The notes under the pieces were generated by a model. It was not told the DNA's origin. It made no database searches and saw only the letters and a list, made by a program, of their open reading frames with translations. Shown here one piece after another: positions 50,911 to 62,749 of a stretch of DNA of 64,000 nucleotides. Each line of letters opens with the position of its first letter. The stretch's first letter is position 1. The DNA lies in assembly GCF_029227915.1 (NCBI RefSeq), contig NC_079876.1, positions 6,076,001 to 6,140,000 of the forward strand, read 5' to 3'. This stretch comes from Hydractinia symbiolongicarpus. Taxonomy: Eukaryota; Cnidaria; Hydrozoa; Anthoathecata; Hydractiniidae. The position numbers and the translations under genes were made by a program.

Positions 50911-53900
50911 ATGGATGACTGGGACGAAGCAGATTTAGTACCAAGTCTGTTTGAAAATGCAGCAGAAATGAAGCTTTCGAATTTTTGTATCGCTGCACAA
51001 GAAGGGAATATTGAAAAGGTAGCTACACATTTTAATGTAATTTAAATGAGATAAAACATCAAGATAGGTGTGTTTATATTTTTTATATAGACATTTTACC
51101 AAAGCAGGAACAGGTTGCACCAACGAAAGTACACCTCTTCACAGTTTAATATTTCTTTTTACGGAAAAATTGTTGAGGCTTTTATCTAGCTAGCTATATC
51201 ATTGAGTGTAGATAGATAACAAGGTGCTGACTTGATGAAAGCGCCATATATAGCAAGGGCAGCCGTGGGCGTTTTTTTCTTTTTTTCAAGGTTTTTGTCT
51301 GTAACCACCCAAGAGGGTGCCGATAAGGCGCAAATGCCCGCATATATACGGGCGAGTTCGGGCGACTTTTTGGCGGTTGTCCCCCGAAACCGCCCGCACT
51401 TTCCCAAACTCGCCCGGAACATTCCCGAAATGCAATTCCTTGTAACAAACCATGCGGACGATGGTTGGGAAGAAGGCACTTGATGAGAAAGGAGTTAATA
51501 AAGTTTATATATAAGTTATTTGTAAAGTAAACTTTTTCAAAAACCATCAAAATCAGTTCTTCTAAGAACTTCGCTACGGCATAGTAAGTTTATCATATTA
51601 GTGTCTGTTTTTTTTTTCTTTCGGGCATTGTTCGGGTCTATGCAGGTTTTTCGGGTGAATACTTGAATTTTTTTCAAAACGCCAAACTCACCCGAAAACG
51701 CCCGCACTTTTTACGGCGTATGCGGCTTATTGGCACTCTCGTGACCACCCGCGAAAAGCCTTGGCCCTCCCCAAATTGCACCTGAAATGCAGCGCACACA
51801 AGCTCATTGTTCTCATTTAAAATTTGTCAACAAGAAGGAAGGTGCTATTTTGTCGTTGTACTCTTAGTTTATTATTTGTGGGATTTTATGATAGCTAAAT
51901 ATTTATCGAATAAATGATATAAAAAACATTTTTTTTAGAATTCTTCCACTACCACTGCTCGATGTTAAAAGATTAAATTATACATGATAATAAATGTTTA
52001 AAAAGAATTTGTTTTGGGTTGATTTAGGGTTTCTCCGGGCGAAATATTCATGGGGGCGAGGATGATTGAAAAACATAAACATTGTTTTGATTTTTTGTTG
52101 TTGTTGTTGTTATGTTATTCATTGATAACGCCAGCCCTGGCTGTGAGAAAAAGTGATGGTGTGTGGTACATTAAACTCCAAAATAACACATGGCTTGTGA
52201 TGGTCATCGCACTCCATCTTACAATCACGGCGTGTGCCCCACACCATGAAAAAATGGGATGCAAGGTGTAAAAAACAAAGCTATATGATTATCAACACAG
52301 AAATGGTACATGTATACTGCCATAGTTGTCAATAATTTATTTTCTTCATCTCCAAGTTACGTAAGAAAGCTGAGCACCTAAAATAAATATTTTACCCATG
52401 ACAATCATTATAATTGCTAGAAATGACCGGTGGGCAGTTGAAATTTTATGGCAGTCAAAAAAATTAGTGTTGCTCACAAATACCCAAGTCTGAAAATTTT
52501 CCTATATTTATAATAATTTTTTCATTTATCCAGACGAACAATGGGAAAGATAGAACTGTTGTTGAAATTTTGATGGTGTCACCAGTGCAAACCTTTTGTT
52601 TTGGAAATATTTAACATGTTGCATCTATTGAAACTCTGACCAAAATAAGGTATATGATCATGTAGATGTAAGGGTTTAAAAATGTTGCTGTTCTCAGCAA
52701 AGACCTGTCATTATGCAAAAATATTGCCTTTATTGTGTATAGCCTGAACTACTGATCCAGAAAATGTATAGGATTGTGTCCTTTTGACAAACAGTCAAAG
52801 AGTTTTATGGCCTGTGTTAAATAAATTGTGAAAGATAGGCACATGGATGTGGTATGTACGATACAGAGATGTTAATTGGAAAGATGTCCTTTGTGTCAGG
52901 CATTTATCTGAAGAAGATTTGATCCATATTGAAGCTTTTCTGAGATGTACAATGATTTAAGCGTAATTGCGTAGTTAATCAGTATTAAACTTCTAAAGTT
53001 TAGTTATGTCATGATGTTCGATGTTACAAATGGAGTACCAGTGCTCCAGAGGGAAAGTAACAAGTTTGTTGAAGCAGAAAATCTGAGTGACACTTTTGTT
53101 TCTCAATGATGTCACATTGGGTGGTATCAAAAATTGCCAAAGGTTCAAAATTGCAGCCAAACAATAGGAAATCCATGTCTATCAACTCTCTGGATATTGT
53201 GCGAGCCATGATTTAGTTAGGATTTAACCCCTTCCCTCATTTAAAATTAGTTTCAAGTGACAGTTTTTCTAAAAACTTCTTGGTGGGCTCTTGGTGTTTT
53301 TTGAACGTTTCTTCACTCCAGGTTAAGTTCAGAGTTAACTTATACATTGATTGTTGACCATAATCTATTGATTTATTCTCTTGTAGCTACAACAAATGCT
53401 GGATCAGAAACAAGTCAGGGACATCAACATGCAAAGTCCTAAGAAAAAAGAAACAGCTTTGTTATATGCATGTAGAGGTGGACAATTAAAGGCTGTCAAT
53501 TTTTTAGTTGAGCATGGTGCTGATGTAAATTTAAAAGGTATGTTTATCTTGAACTTTACCTTGAATATCTTTCTGTTTCGAACAACAATGTCCTGGTCCC
53601 TTGCGAGTTTATGTGCAAAAATGCCAAAATTCAGAATATAAGTGTTGGTCTATCTGACCTCAATTGACTCATAATAGCTAGTACAACAAACTACCACAAA
53701 ACTTGATATATCGAGTTGAAATGTCTGATACATATTAGACAAGAGACAAATGTTTTCTGTTTGATTTAGACATTCGTGGCAAACATAGTCTTCACTTAGC
53801 TTCATCAGGAGGATTTTTAGAGATTGTAAAATATTTGATTAATCAAAAAGCAAAACTAGACGTTGTGGACAAATATGGCCGAAGTTGTTTACATTGGGCT

Positions 53901-56900
53901 GCAACAAACAAACATTACGATATTGCTGTATTATTGCTGGAATCAGGTAAATAAACATTTTTGTTTATTTATTGCAGTCAAAGCAAAAATATATTTTATT
54001 TATTTTATTTACAGAAATAAATTAAATTGAACACGCACTTTATTTAAAGGAATCTATTGTCATGCCAAAGAACTTTATTGTCATGCCAAAAATGGTGTTT
54101 CGTTACTGAATTGAGTTCTTTGATGCTTCTTGTTACTTGTCAGTCACTCTTTAATATTTTTCCTATCTAAGAGAATTTGCTCAGTGTATCTATTTTTTCT
54201 TTAACGTGACCAATTTTAATATCAGTTAGGAAGCTGAAATTTTAATCATGTAAACATGCTATCAAACAAACAAGCAAATAAATGGACAACATTGTAAGAA
54301 ATTGTTTTAAAGTCTCTATCATTGCTTGGGTTTTTAAAATTACCAAATCATTTAACCAGTGTAGTGCAGAAAAAAATGATGTTTTTTATTAATCATGCTG
54401 CAATAGAAAAGAGCTGAAACCGTTAATAAGTGGCCACTCTTGCATAGACAATCTTCTACAGTGTGTAGGTTTGCACTTCCAAACACGCATCAGTATTTTA
54501 CTATCAACTTTAATATACTTAGGTGCTCCAGTCACATACAGCATATCCAACAATTGGCAACCGTTACACGAAGCAGCGAAAAGTAATGAAGTGCAAATTT
54601 TACAATTGTTGATGAAGAATGGTGCACATATCAATAACCCTGTGACAGGTCAGTTTTGAGATAATTGTGTCACATTTAGTTTCAAAGATGGCTGATTTAC
54701 AACTAGTTTTATAGATGGATTTCTTGGTTAGTGTGATCATGTTCTCTGATTATATGCATCTTATTCGTAGACAATAAGCCTCAGCCATTCAGCCCACTTC
54801 ATATTGCTGCGCGTGAGGGAAGTGTGGAATGTTTAAAGTTATTGCTGGAGAACAAAGCAGTTGTAAACGCTGTCAACCGGGGTGAGTATTTTCGTGATGA
54901 ATAAAAGTTATTTTAGGTGGTTAATTCTATAAAAAACTTGTATAAAAAACTTTTTTTCACCTTCCTCCTTGTTATGTGTTTAATGATCAAATATTTTATT
55001 TACATATACTGTTTCTATTCGGTCTGGGGCGGAATCCTGATGGTTTTTTTTTAATAACTCCCTACCGCTAAGCTGCATGGCTATGTACTTATTGAGTGTC
55101 AATAATTATCTATTAGACACTTGTATGCTAAATTTTTAGGTCCCATGCCTGTCAGAGGCTTTGATATTGGCTATTACTCGAAACTACCCCTAAAAATCTC
55201 TTTGAAACCCTTATAATAATATAATAACTCTTGTTAGGATTATAGTTAGAACTTGAAACTTACATACAACATTGTTTCATCAAGAAGAATTATTTTCCAT
55301 GTTTGGACACGTGATTAATCCGATTTTTTCGGATTTTACCCGAAAATAAAAAAAACCCGGATTTTTGGGCAATATTTGGCAATTTTTCATACGACCTATG
55401 TAAAAACCAGAAAATATGTTAAATAAATTTTATGTAGGTTTCAGAAACCTCAAACAGAATGTAAAAATTCGCTCTATAACTAAAGTAATTGAATTTTAAC
55501 CAGCTGGTGGTATTTTGAAGAAATTTCAAGCTTTTGATTGCGTCACAGAAATTATGCTGACGCAAGCAAAAATTTATTACCGTCATTATGAATTATGTTA
55601 AATATATTTTATTTGGTTATTAGAAACTTTAAACAGGATGTTAAAGTAATCGAATTAGAAGCAAACAATGATGTTTTAACGAATCTTATGCTTCCGAAGA
55701 CGTCACAGAAAAAATGCTGACATGAACAAAACGTTTTTCTACCATTCTGTTGCTTTTATGACATACTTAACTCTGCAAAGCTTAAGTCCAATTGTTTATG
55801 GAGGCGAGGGGAAAGAGTAAGGACAGAATCCTCCCGGTCACAAAATGTTCGAAAAAAACCCGGACTGAATAAGGTTAAAAACACGAAATTTTGAAATTTT
55901 TGTTTGAATCAATTATCTAACTTCCTTGTGGTAAATAAATAAAAATACATCTTTTCAATAAAACAAAGAATTTTCTCTTTTGCCAAAAAGGTTTATATCA
56001 AAATAATAGCTAGAGCGATTTTGGAAATTATATTTTTTTTGAAAATTTATTTTCCAACTGATATATATGTAACATAGTTTTATTTGGTTTCAGGTAAATC
56101 AACAGCTCTACATGAAGCAGCTTTCAAAGGATCGAAGGAATGCTGTCGTGAGCTGATTCTACATGGTGCTGATCCGCACGCAAGAAATAATTTAGAAAGA
56201 ACTCCATTATTAGAAGCTTGTAATCGAGGTGTGTAATTGTTTTCAGCTCTTTTCCACTTTTGGAACAAAAAATAAATTTTTAATGTCCAATCTGTCTACA
56301 CTGTATAAAAACCTATCGTTATGCTTTCAACTTATGCTTTCTTTATTAGAAAACACTTGTGATTATCGAAAGATTAAAAGTTGTTTTTACGCATAGGACT
56401 TCGAATAATAAATTTTAAAAAGTCTCTATGCTTCATACGATGACCCTTCAATCTTACTAGTTGTTCCCCCTTCTCCTCGTCCTCCTCCTCTTCCTCCTCC
56501 TTCCTCTCCGCAGAAGTGTTACACACAGAGCGAATCTTCTGTCCAACGATAACGATATTATAACTTAATTCGAGTACCGTTTAGTAACTGCTTGTTTTTA
56601 CCTTTTGTTTTGTCTGTAGTTAACTTCATGTATGTGTGTTTAAATTTCGACTACGTAAATTTTAGGCAACTTACAAGCCGCCATATTGCTGCTTGATGCC
56701 GGCTGTTTTGTAAATCGGCCCGACAGAGTGGGAGACACAGCTCTACATCATTTGCTACGTCACAACCAAGAACGGTTGACTGCGGAACAACTGGCAGGAT
56801 TTACAGACATTTTATTACAATATGGTGCTAAGATGAATACTGTCGGCACCGATGATGAAACTCCGTTGATGCTGACTCAGCGTATGATGGAGAAAGATGT

Positions 56901-57508
56901 TTATGATGTTATGTGCACAGCGATGGGTAAGCAGAGTCTATTATTTATTACAATGTTTTGTTACTGGAGAGTACGGTATGTATTGTATCTAATATGGAAA
57001 TGAACTTCACAGAAGTTCAATTTTAAAATACTTTTATTAAAAAAAGAATTCACGGATGCGCAAATGTTAAAAAAATTCGCTAAAGGTCGTTTTTGCGGGT
57101 GATTTTTGGAAAACAAGATAATAAGCTTGTAGAGAAAAAAAATTTCCGAAAAACAATAGACAGTGGCATTTTTTTTTTTTTTTCTTTTTGCTCCTGCAAG
57201 TATTAACAAACAAAAAAATTTGTGCGAAAAATAATCGTTCGAGGAAAAGCAACAAGCTGATCTGTAGTCAAGAGAAGAATTGCTTACCTTTAGTACAATA
57301 CATTTTACGTTTCCATTTCATCTTTGTGAAAGTCAGATTTAAAACATTTGTTATTTTTTTAGAGAAACCACGTTCGTTGCTTCACTGTGCGAAGATAATG
57401 TGTCGTAAGATAGTTTGTTGTCAATATAAGAACATCAAAAACTTCCCTATCCCGAAAAATTTACAAATATATTTATTACAAAATTCAAAATATTATTCTG
57501 GATGGTAA
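50911..57508 (+). CDS. Ankyrin repeat and SOCS box protein (ASB family)
   Basis: Eight exons, all internal junctions after the first in phase 1: 50911-51018, 53387-53537, 53770-53946, 54523-54648, 54771-54881, 56094-56228, 56666-56926, 57363-57508; 1215 nt, 404 aa. After an acidic start (MDDWDEADLVPSLFENAAEM) there are about eight ankyrin repeats from residue 30 to about 350, with typical TALLYACRGGQLKAVNFLV, SLHLASSGGFLEIVKYLI and TALHEAAFKGSKECC repeats. Exons roughly follow single repeats. The last exon encodes a SOCS box: BC-box-like SLLHCAKIMCRKIV and a Cul-box-like NFPIPKNLQIYLL. Family knowledge: ASB proteins are substrate receptors of Cullin-5/Elongin B-C ubiquitin ligases, the ankyrins binding the target. 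The specific ASB paralogue and substrate cannot be told. Intron 1 holds miniature elements, and a short hydrophobic open frame there (52050-52271) is not part of the gene. Confidence 0.95.
51311..51740. mobile_element. hAT-like miniature element, copy B (inverted relative to copy A)
   Basis: It starts gagggtgccgataaggcg and ends gcggcttattggcactctc. Flanks gtaaccaccc (51301-51310) and gtgaccaccc (51741-51750) are a slightly diverged target duplication. Its right end is the reverse complement of copy A's left end through accgtaaaaagtgc and beyond, so the two copies point in opposite directions. It lies in ASB intron 1. Confidence 0.8.
51785..52047. mobile_element. Partial copy of the 43618 miniature-element family, inverted
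   Basis: Read in reverse it follows the 43720-43985 order: gggtttctccgggcg (52035-52047), a region with aaatatttatcg and attatttgtgggattttat, then caagaaggaaggtgctattt and gagaacaatgagct-type sequence. It abuts the 3' side of copy B at about 40 bp distance. No coding potential. Confidence 0.55.
55417..55745. repeat. Diverged tandem duplication, two units of about 165 bp, ASB intron 5
   Basis: Both units follow the order atgttaaataaattttat, gaaacctcaaacag-aatgtaaa, a taatcgaatt-type centre, and gcgtcacagaaattatgctg. Identity is moderate. A run of cgg-attt inverted words (tccgattttttcggatttt) lies just upstream at 55318-55340. Confidence 0.55.
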
Positions 57509-58337
57509 AATAGTAGTTGTAATTTCGCACGTGTACAATGTTATTTTTTTACTGTTTTTATTATTAATTAGATGTTTTATTTATTGGTATATTTCTAAAT
57601 ATTTTCCTTATTTTTATCTTCTATTTAACGTTTTGTTTAAAATCTCTAAATATTTTCAAAGTTTTATAAATTGAAAAAGAACATAGAGGGTGAAATGGCT
57701 GAAAAAATAAGAACAAAATAACAAGAAAGAAAAACAATGGCGATGGTAAAATTTTTGTGAATAATGCAACAAATATGCGAAAACCTGATGTGTAAAAAAG
57801 TTATTAATTGTTGTCTCGATAAGTGATATTTTCATTGCTTTTTTTAACGATTTTTACCAACATTTTTCACCTTTTTTTGCTTCTTTTTTTTTGGTGTCTT
57901 AAAACTCTATTTGATATGGAAGTTAAATTTTTAATATTTTCTGAATTACTTGCTCAATTCTTACCAAAATTTAGTGACTGTTAATATTTTTTACGACTGG
58001 CATATTTTCTAACAATTTAGACTCTGTCTGTTGACGACGTCATAAATTATTAAACATTGCTCAAAACTACCATAACAAACTATTTGAAACGGAAAATACT
58101 ATAAATTCTGACCTATTGATCGAGCGTGAAAATTACAAAGTCGTGTGATACGAATAGGGGGTAGTTATTGAATAACTTATAATTTGCTATAAAATTAATT
58201 GGAAACCCCCGGACCGCGGATCTATTCCTGCTCACTGCTAGGTAGTGTGTTACTTATGCACAAAGTAGTTCTTCTTCACTTCATATATATGATCACTACC
58301 ATAAAAAAGTGACGGAGGTGTGCAATCGACCGTCACT

Positions 58338-58440
58338 TATATTGACCGTTATTGAAATTCACCTATATCAACCGGCATTAAAATTCACTTAAATCAACCG
58401 TTATTGAAATTCACTTGTATCGACCGGCATTGAATTTTAC
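58338..58440. repeat. 26-bp tandem repeat, four units
   Basis: Unit accgttattgaaattcac followed by ctatatca-type linker. Units alternate between accgttattg and accggcatt, so there is a two-unit higher-order pattern. Confidence 0.85.
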
Positions 58441-59085
58441 TCATGTTTAGATGTATTGTTTTTAACGCAATTAATTTTATTTTTTTTTTACATTTTTTTT
58501 TGGTAAAACTTTAAATTATCAAACACTAACACTGCTTGTCAAACGTATTTTATCTGATCAAAATGGCTAATAAATTGCGGCTTTGTGCTAACAATGCTTC
58601 AAAAATATACAACTTGTACTTTGTATTACTATATACCAACCTATCCTATATTCAAATATTTCCCGCCCTCTAGTGGGCGCTACATATGCAATCAAAAAGG
58701 CGGAAGTTTATTATATGAAAGAGTCGCTTATGGTTCTGGTTTTCCACCTATTATATTCCACTGTTTATATCATCCAGTTTTGTCCATAACTATTTTGTAA
58801 CCTATTTACAAATGTGTGTGTACGTGTGTGTGTGCAACTTTGTATTGTATCTAGCTTTGATTAGAGGGTTGGGCAGCAGGTTGCGAATCACGTGCCACCT
58901 GCTTCGTCAACTGTATTCATATTTTGTAAAACCAAATTGCGTGAAAACTTGTGTCCTTCCGGCGTTTGTAATTCTATAACGAAAAGTGAGAATCCGCTGT
59001 ATTTTTGAAGATGATAAAGCGAAATTTCATGCATTCGAATGTTATGCTTTTTGTAGGAATGTCACGGTTAAGCCACAAAACTGCA

Positions 59086-59153
59086 ACCTCGTTTCCACGG
59101 TCTTTTTTAATATTTAATGGCAAGAGAAAAGACGCTCTGGAAACGAGGTTGCA
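59086..59153. mobile_element. Very short inverted-repeat element, CTCGT family
   Basis: gcaacctcgtttccacgg is mirrored by ctggaaacgaggttgc only 68 bp overall, with tctttt/aaaaga continuing inward. It shares the AACCTCGTxxCC end with the 39029-39130 element. It is too small to encode anything. Confidence 0.65.
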
Positions 59154-59252
59154 CAAAACAGTTCTTAAATCTGTATCAGAAGAATTTGAAACAAGTCAAA
59201 CTTGTGATATTATTTTTTTTTTCATTTACAAAAAAACAATTTAAAAGCTCAC

Positions 59253-61077
59253 CTTTTCTTTGTTTTCGCCTCTGATTGGCTGCGCATACTTTGGGGACAG
59301 TCAAACAAATACAGAACAGGAGAAGAAGTCCTGGTAATATACCAGCAACAACTATCAAACTTGCTCGTTTCGATTCAAAGTCAGGATCATCTAAAATTTT
59401 AAATAAATCACAAATTAATCGTGACTGTACTTGAATCATCGAATCGAATTTTTTTACGGGTCTTTGTAAGTTTTTACTTGCTTAGCATGTGTCTGTAGAG
59501 AGGTCTTAAGTTCATTGAAATCTCCTGTTTGAACCACAAAAGCCATGCAAGCACAGCAACTGCCTAATTAAACAACCACTTTTGAAAAGGCACTGAAGAT
59601 ATCAAACCTATTCTGATCGCTAATCAGAAAAAATCGATTGGAACTTTTGCTGTGCGTGGCATGACTCGTCGGGTTCGAACCCAAGACCTTTCGCACTGAA
59701 AGCCAATGCTCTACCACAGTGTTACACCGCATATAGTATAATTCTAACGAATGCATTGCAGGTAAATGCATTATCGAATGCATTATCGTTGTAGCATAAC
59801 CAACTTTATCACATAACTGCGTCAATATTTATGAGTCTTATGCGTTTCTTTTAAACATCATATAGCCTAACCTCACTGCATTGTCCAAGTATTTAAAAAT
59901 TCGCGCGCTTTAACAACTAAAAACTGATAGAACATTGATATTTAATTGCAGAAAAGAGACTCGTTCATAATGGTTACATCATCGTGTTCTCACATACCTT
60001 TACATTTACAAGAAGGACATTTGCTCGTAAAGTTTACGTAGCCGTGTTCACACGAAGAGCAGTCGTACGATGGACACTCTAAAGAAAGCAAAAAAAGAGA
60101 AACTGGAAATGAAACGACTTTTAATTTTTTAAAACAGGAGTTAATTTGTGCCTCAAATGTTGTTAGGAGTTAATTTGTGCCTCAAAAATAAGGATGATGA
60201 AAACTGATTTTCATCGAAATGGCTATGAATAAACTCTTTTTGTGCAGGATACAGAGTTTTAAAACTTTATGGAAGGAATTTCGAAATACCTTTAATCTTA
60301 CTGCGCACATAACAGATACCAAGGTGGGGAAGATACAGGATGGAGTACTAATTGTCTTAAGAGCGATATTGTTTCCCCTCTGTTTTGTTTTTCAAAATAA
60401 CTTGAAACACACTGCAGTTTTTAACGGCTTTCGAATGAATGTCGTAAGTCAATAAAGTTGCAAATGAACAATGCATTTCGTTAGAGACTTTTGAAATAGT
60501 TACAAAATTTACCTGTAGGTTTTATAGTGCTGGTTCTTACTGTCTGTGTGGTTTGCGGTAACTGCGTGGTCTGTGTGAACTGTGTAGTCTGTGTAAGCTG
60601 CGTAGTTTGTGCTAACTGCGTGAAATATGGGTACTGCGTGGTCTGTGTGAACTGTGCAAACTGTGTAAGCTGCGTGTACAGCGCGCGATGTGTGAACTGT
60701 GTGAATAGCGCGGACTGTGTCAACAGTTTGGAATATGAGTTCATTTGATATGTTAATGGTGTTCGTCTCTCTTTTGTGCTTGTGCGTTTAATGTCTGTTA
60801 TAAAAATTGAATAAGGTACCGGCAACGTGGTTGCTACATTTGACACCGCAACATCTGTAGCGACCACTGTAGACATCGTTAAATTTGTCGCCATCCCTAA
60901 TAAAATCGTTGTTTTTGTCGTATTAGTTGACGTTGTTTTTGTCATTTCTGAACGCGTTAGTTGCGGTGTCGGTAACACTTCTGTTGTGATTGCCGACGTA
61001 TTTGAAAGTGTCAAGAAAAATAAGTTAAATAACGCTATAAAATACGTCTTTGACAGTGTATTGAATTTTTCTGACAT
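59253..61077 (-). CDS. Predicted mucin-like single-pass membrane protein, 3'-incomplete
   Basis: Three exons on the - strand join in phase 1: 60513-61077, 59998-60078, 59253-59390, giving 261 residues before an unresolved last exon. From Met at 61077 there is a secretion signal (hydrophobic core YFIALFNLFFLTLSNTSA), then a Thr-rich region and about 60 residues of Thr/Gln repeats (TQLTQTTQFTQTTQLPQTTQ type) suited to O-glycosylation. Exon 2 encodes a compact Cys cluster (CPSYDCSSCEHGY, then KCPSCKCK) reminiscent of antistasin-type modules. Exon 3 encodes a transmembrane segment (SLIVVAGILPGLLLLFCICL) and a basic start of a cytoplasmic tail (NQRRKQRK). Topology is type I, at the cell surface, by inference. 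An in-frame upstream Met at 61173 would add 32 residues before the signal and is less likely. I recognise no named family. Divergent or upstream neighbour is a dead element. Confidence 0.72.
59650..59732 (-). mobile_element. tRNA-like head of a SINE, - strand
   Basis: The - strand reads atgcggtgtaacactgtggt, agagcattggc, and then a perfect B box (gggttcgaaccc at 59671-59682). The A-box area is shifted and the cloverleaf is imperfect, favouring a tRNA-derived SINE. It lies in the intron between exons 2 and 3 of the mucin-like gene. Confidence 0.6.
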
Positions 61078-61399
61078 GTTACTTCGGCTAATGCCATCAA
61101 TTGCTATAATAAAACGAAGAAGAAGCGAAATACAATTTTTTGCTTCAAAACTATGTGATGCTACAACACGCACGATTACAGCACAAAATATCAGCGCGGG
61201 AAATATTCACGATGCGCGAATAACCGCGAATTTTTTTCATGGGCTAACGACAATTTTCTATAATAAAAGCCATCATTTTCTGTTCGCGCGAAAAGACCAC
61301 GTGGTGCCAACTCATCTCCAGTACTATTCTCCACCTATTATACTTTAACGGGACGGCTATTTAAAATATCATAGGCGTAAAATACCCCAGTGTAACGGG

Positions 61400-62749
61400 G
61401 AAGTAGGAATTCAGGGAATTAAGACCCATGAGTCCTAAATCCCTGGGGAGTTTTGACATGGGGAGTTTTAATACCCTGGTGAATCAGGAATCCATTGAGG
61501 AATTAGGACTCTACCAGAAATGCAACTCGTTGGGGCCTTACGAGGTGACGAACTTTACCGACCATGGCTTAGTTTCATTAAAGAAACAAAATGGAACCGT
61601 TTTAAAAATGAAGTTTAACAAGCTCCCTCTTAATCTTTATATAGGAGGTAATACGGATTACATCAACGATGACTACGTCATTATAACTGAAAAAGAAAAT
61701 GATGTTAACTGTGATAATAACCTATTTAAACGGATGTAATGCGGCAAACCATGTCTAAACGACGAGCTAACCGACTCAACTAATCTATGGTATAAATTAC
61801 CAGATGAAATCGTGGAAACCATATTATTAAACGCAATTTCCAGCTCTAAAAACCCAATACAAGAATACCATTCAATAATTCGAATATGCTTTAGATTTCA
61901 AATCGTAAAATAAAAAGGAATACAACTGCTTCCACGTGTTTACATTCAGGCGCATGAAGCATTCAAGCACTTTTAACGCCAAAATCTGTTGTTAGTATCA
62001 GAAAATTGAAAGTATTTGGTCAAAATAGCGAACTTATCTTAGACATATCAAATCTTATCAGCGAAAAGAAATGAAGATCAGCTTGCCTTATTCTTTGTTA
62101 AGAAAAGTATTTACTGGAATTTACTGAAAAAGTGTTGTTGAATCACTTTCTAAAAACGAAGATATCGCGTTCTGGTTACAAAATGAGTTTTATTACTTAA
62201 AAGAAAAAGTTCAAAACATTTTGATATTTAAAGATGCCTGGCTTAACGATAACATGATGGACGCTGCCTAAAAACTAATATGCAAAGCTTTAGGCAAAAT
62301 AGACCACTTCCAGTCAGGTCTCAATTCACAAAAGAAAACAAATTATCTTTTCAGCAGTTAGTAACGAGCACATACAGTTGCCACATGACGGAAACCAACA
62401 TAGGCTACTCTCCTTCTGTTCCTGTGACCGTGTTCAAATTTGCGACAGCTTGAAAAACAAAGCTGGTCGGTATACATTGAGGAGTTTAAACGCACTCTAT
62501 CAAAAATTCAAAGACACCTCAACTAGAAAACTCACAATGTCATTTCATCCTGTTCAAAAGCAAGAAGACGATTTCAACTGTGGGGTATTTGTCATAGCTT
62601 ACGCAGCCGAAATTCTGGATGGGAAATCGCCCATTAAAGCTCGATTTGATGTGCAACAGATGAGAAGCCATCTAATTTCGTGTTTAGTGGAGAAAGAATT
62701 GCGACCATTTCCAAAAGTACAACGAAATAATGTACCTGGAGCAAAATAA
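61400..62749 (+). pseudogene. Broken mobile element with integrase-tail-like, F-box-like and Ulp1/C48 protease segments
   Basis: Three remnants follow each other on the + strand. At 61428-61739 the open frame contains SLGPYEVTNFTDHGLVSLKK and a following KMKFNKLPLNLY, like the short domain after integrase in Gypsy-type Pol and Ginger transposases. At about 61790-61910 an F-box-like segment reads LPDEIVETILLNAISSSKNP. At 62220-62749 lies a Ulp1-type protease: WLNDNMMDAA, NQHRLLSF (His), ICDSL (Asp) and QEDDFNCGVF (Gln and Cys). Stops interrupt the body (for example after MDAA, near 62268) and one base is lost near 62350, so the whole is dead. Family copies usually have Trp after the catalytic His; here it is Arg. 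Some Ginger elements are reported to carry extra protease domains; that assignment is from memory and needs a search. Confidence 0.7.

Larger units (their letters stand above)
57509..59252. other. Intergenic DNA between convergent ASB and the mucin-like gene
   Basis: No gene established. It is very AT-rich up to 58160. A 26-bp tandem repeat lies at 58338-58440 and a GT-rich tract near 58812-58835. The missing last exon of the mucin-like gene should be here. One option is 58888-58910 on the - strand (acceptor atacag, phase-compatible, reading VDEAGGT then stop), but it is too short to trust. Confidence 0.5.

Noticed and set aside
52050-52271. Short open frame with a Leu-rich, signal-peptide-like segment in ASB intron 1
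   Set aside because: It begins inside repeat-derived DNA, has a run of TTG triplets producing the Leu stretch, and no splice or homology support.
60527-60748. Open frame on the + strand with many Val-Cys pairs, like a metallothionein-type protein
   Set aside because: It is the antisense of the Thr/Gln repeats of the mucin-like exon; the - strand reading has a signal peptide and splice-compatible end.
60827-61348. Long + strand open frame of 173 codons
   Set aside because: It overlaps the signal-peptide exon on the opposite strand and has no motif; most likely a shadow.
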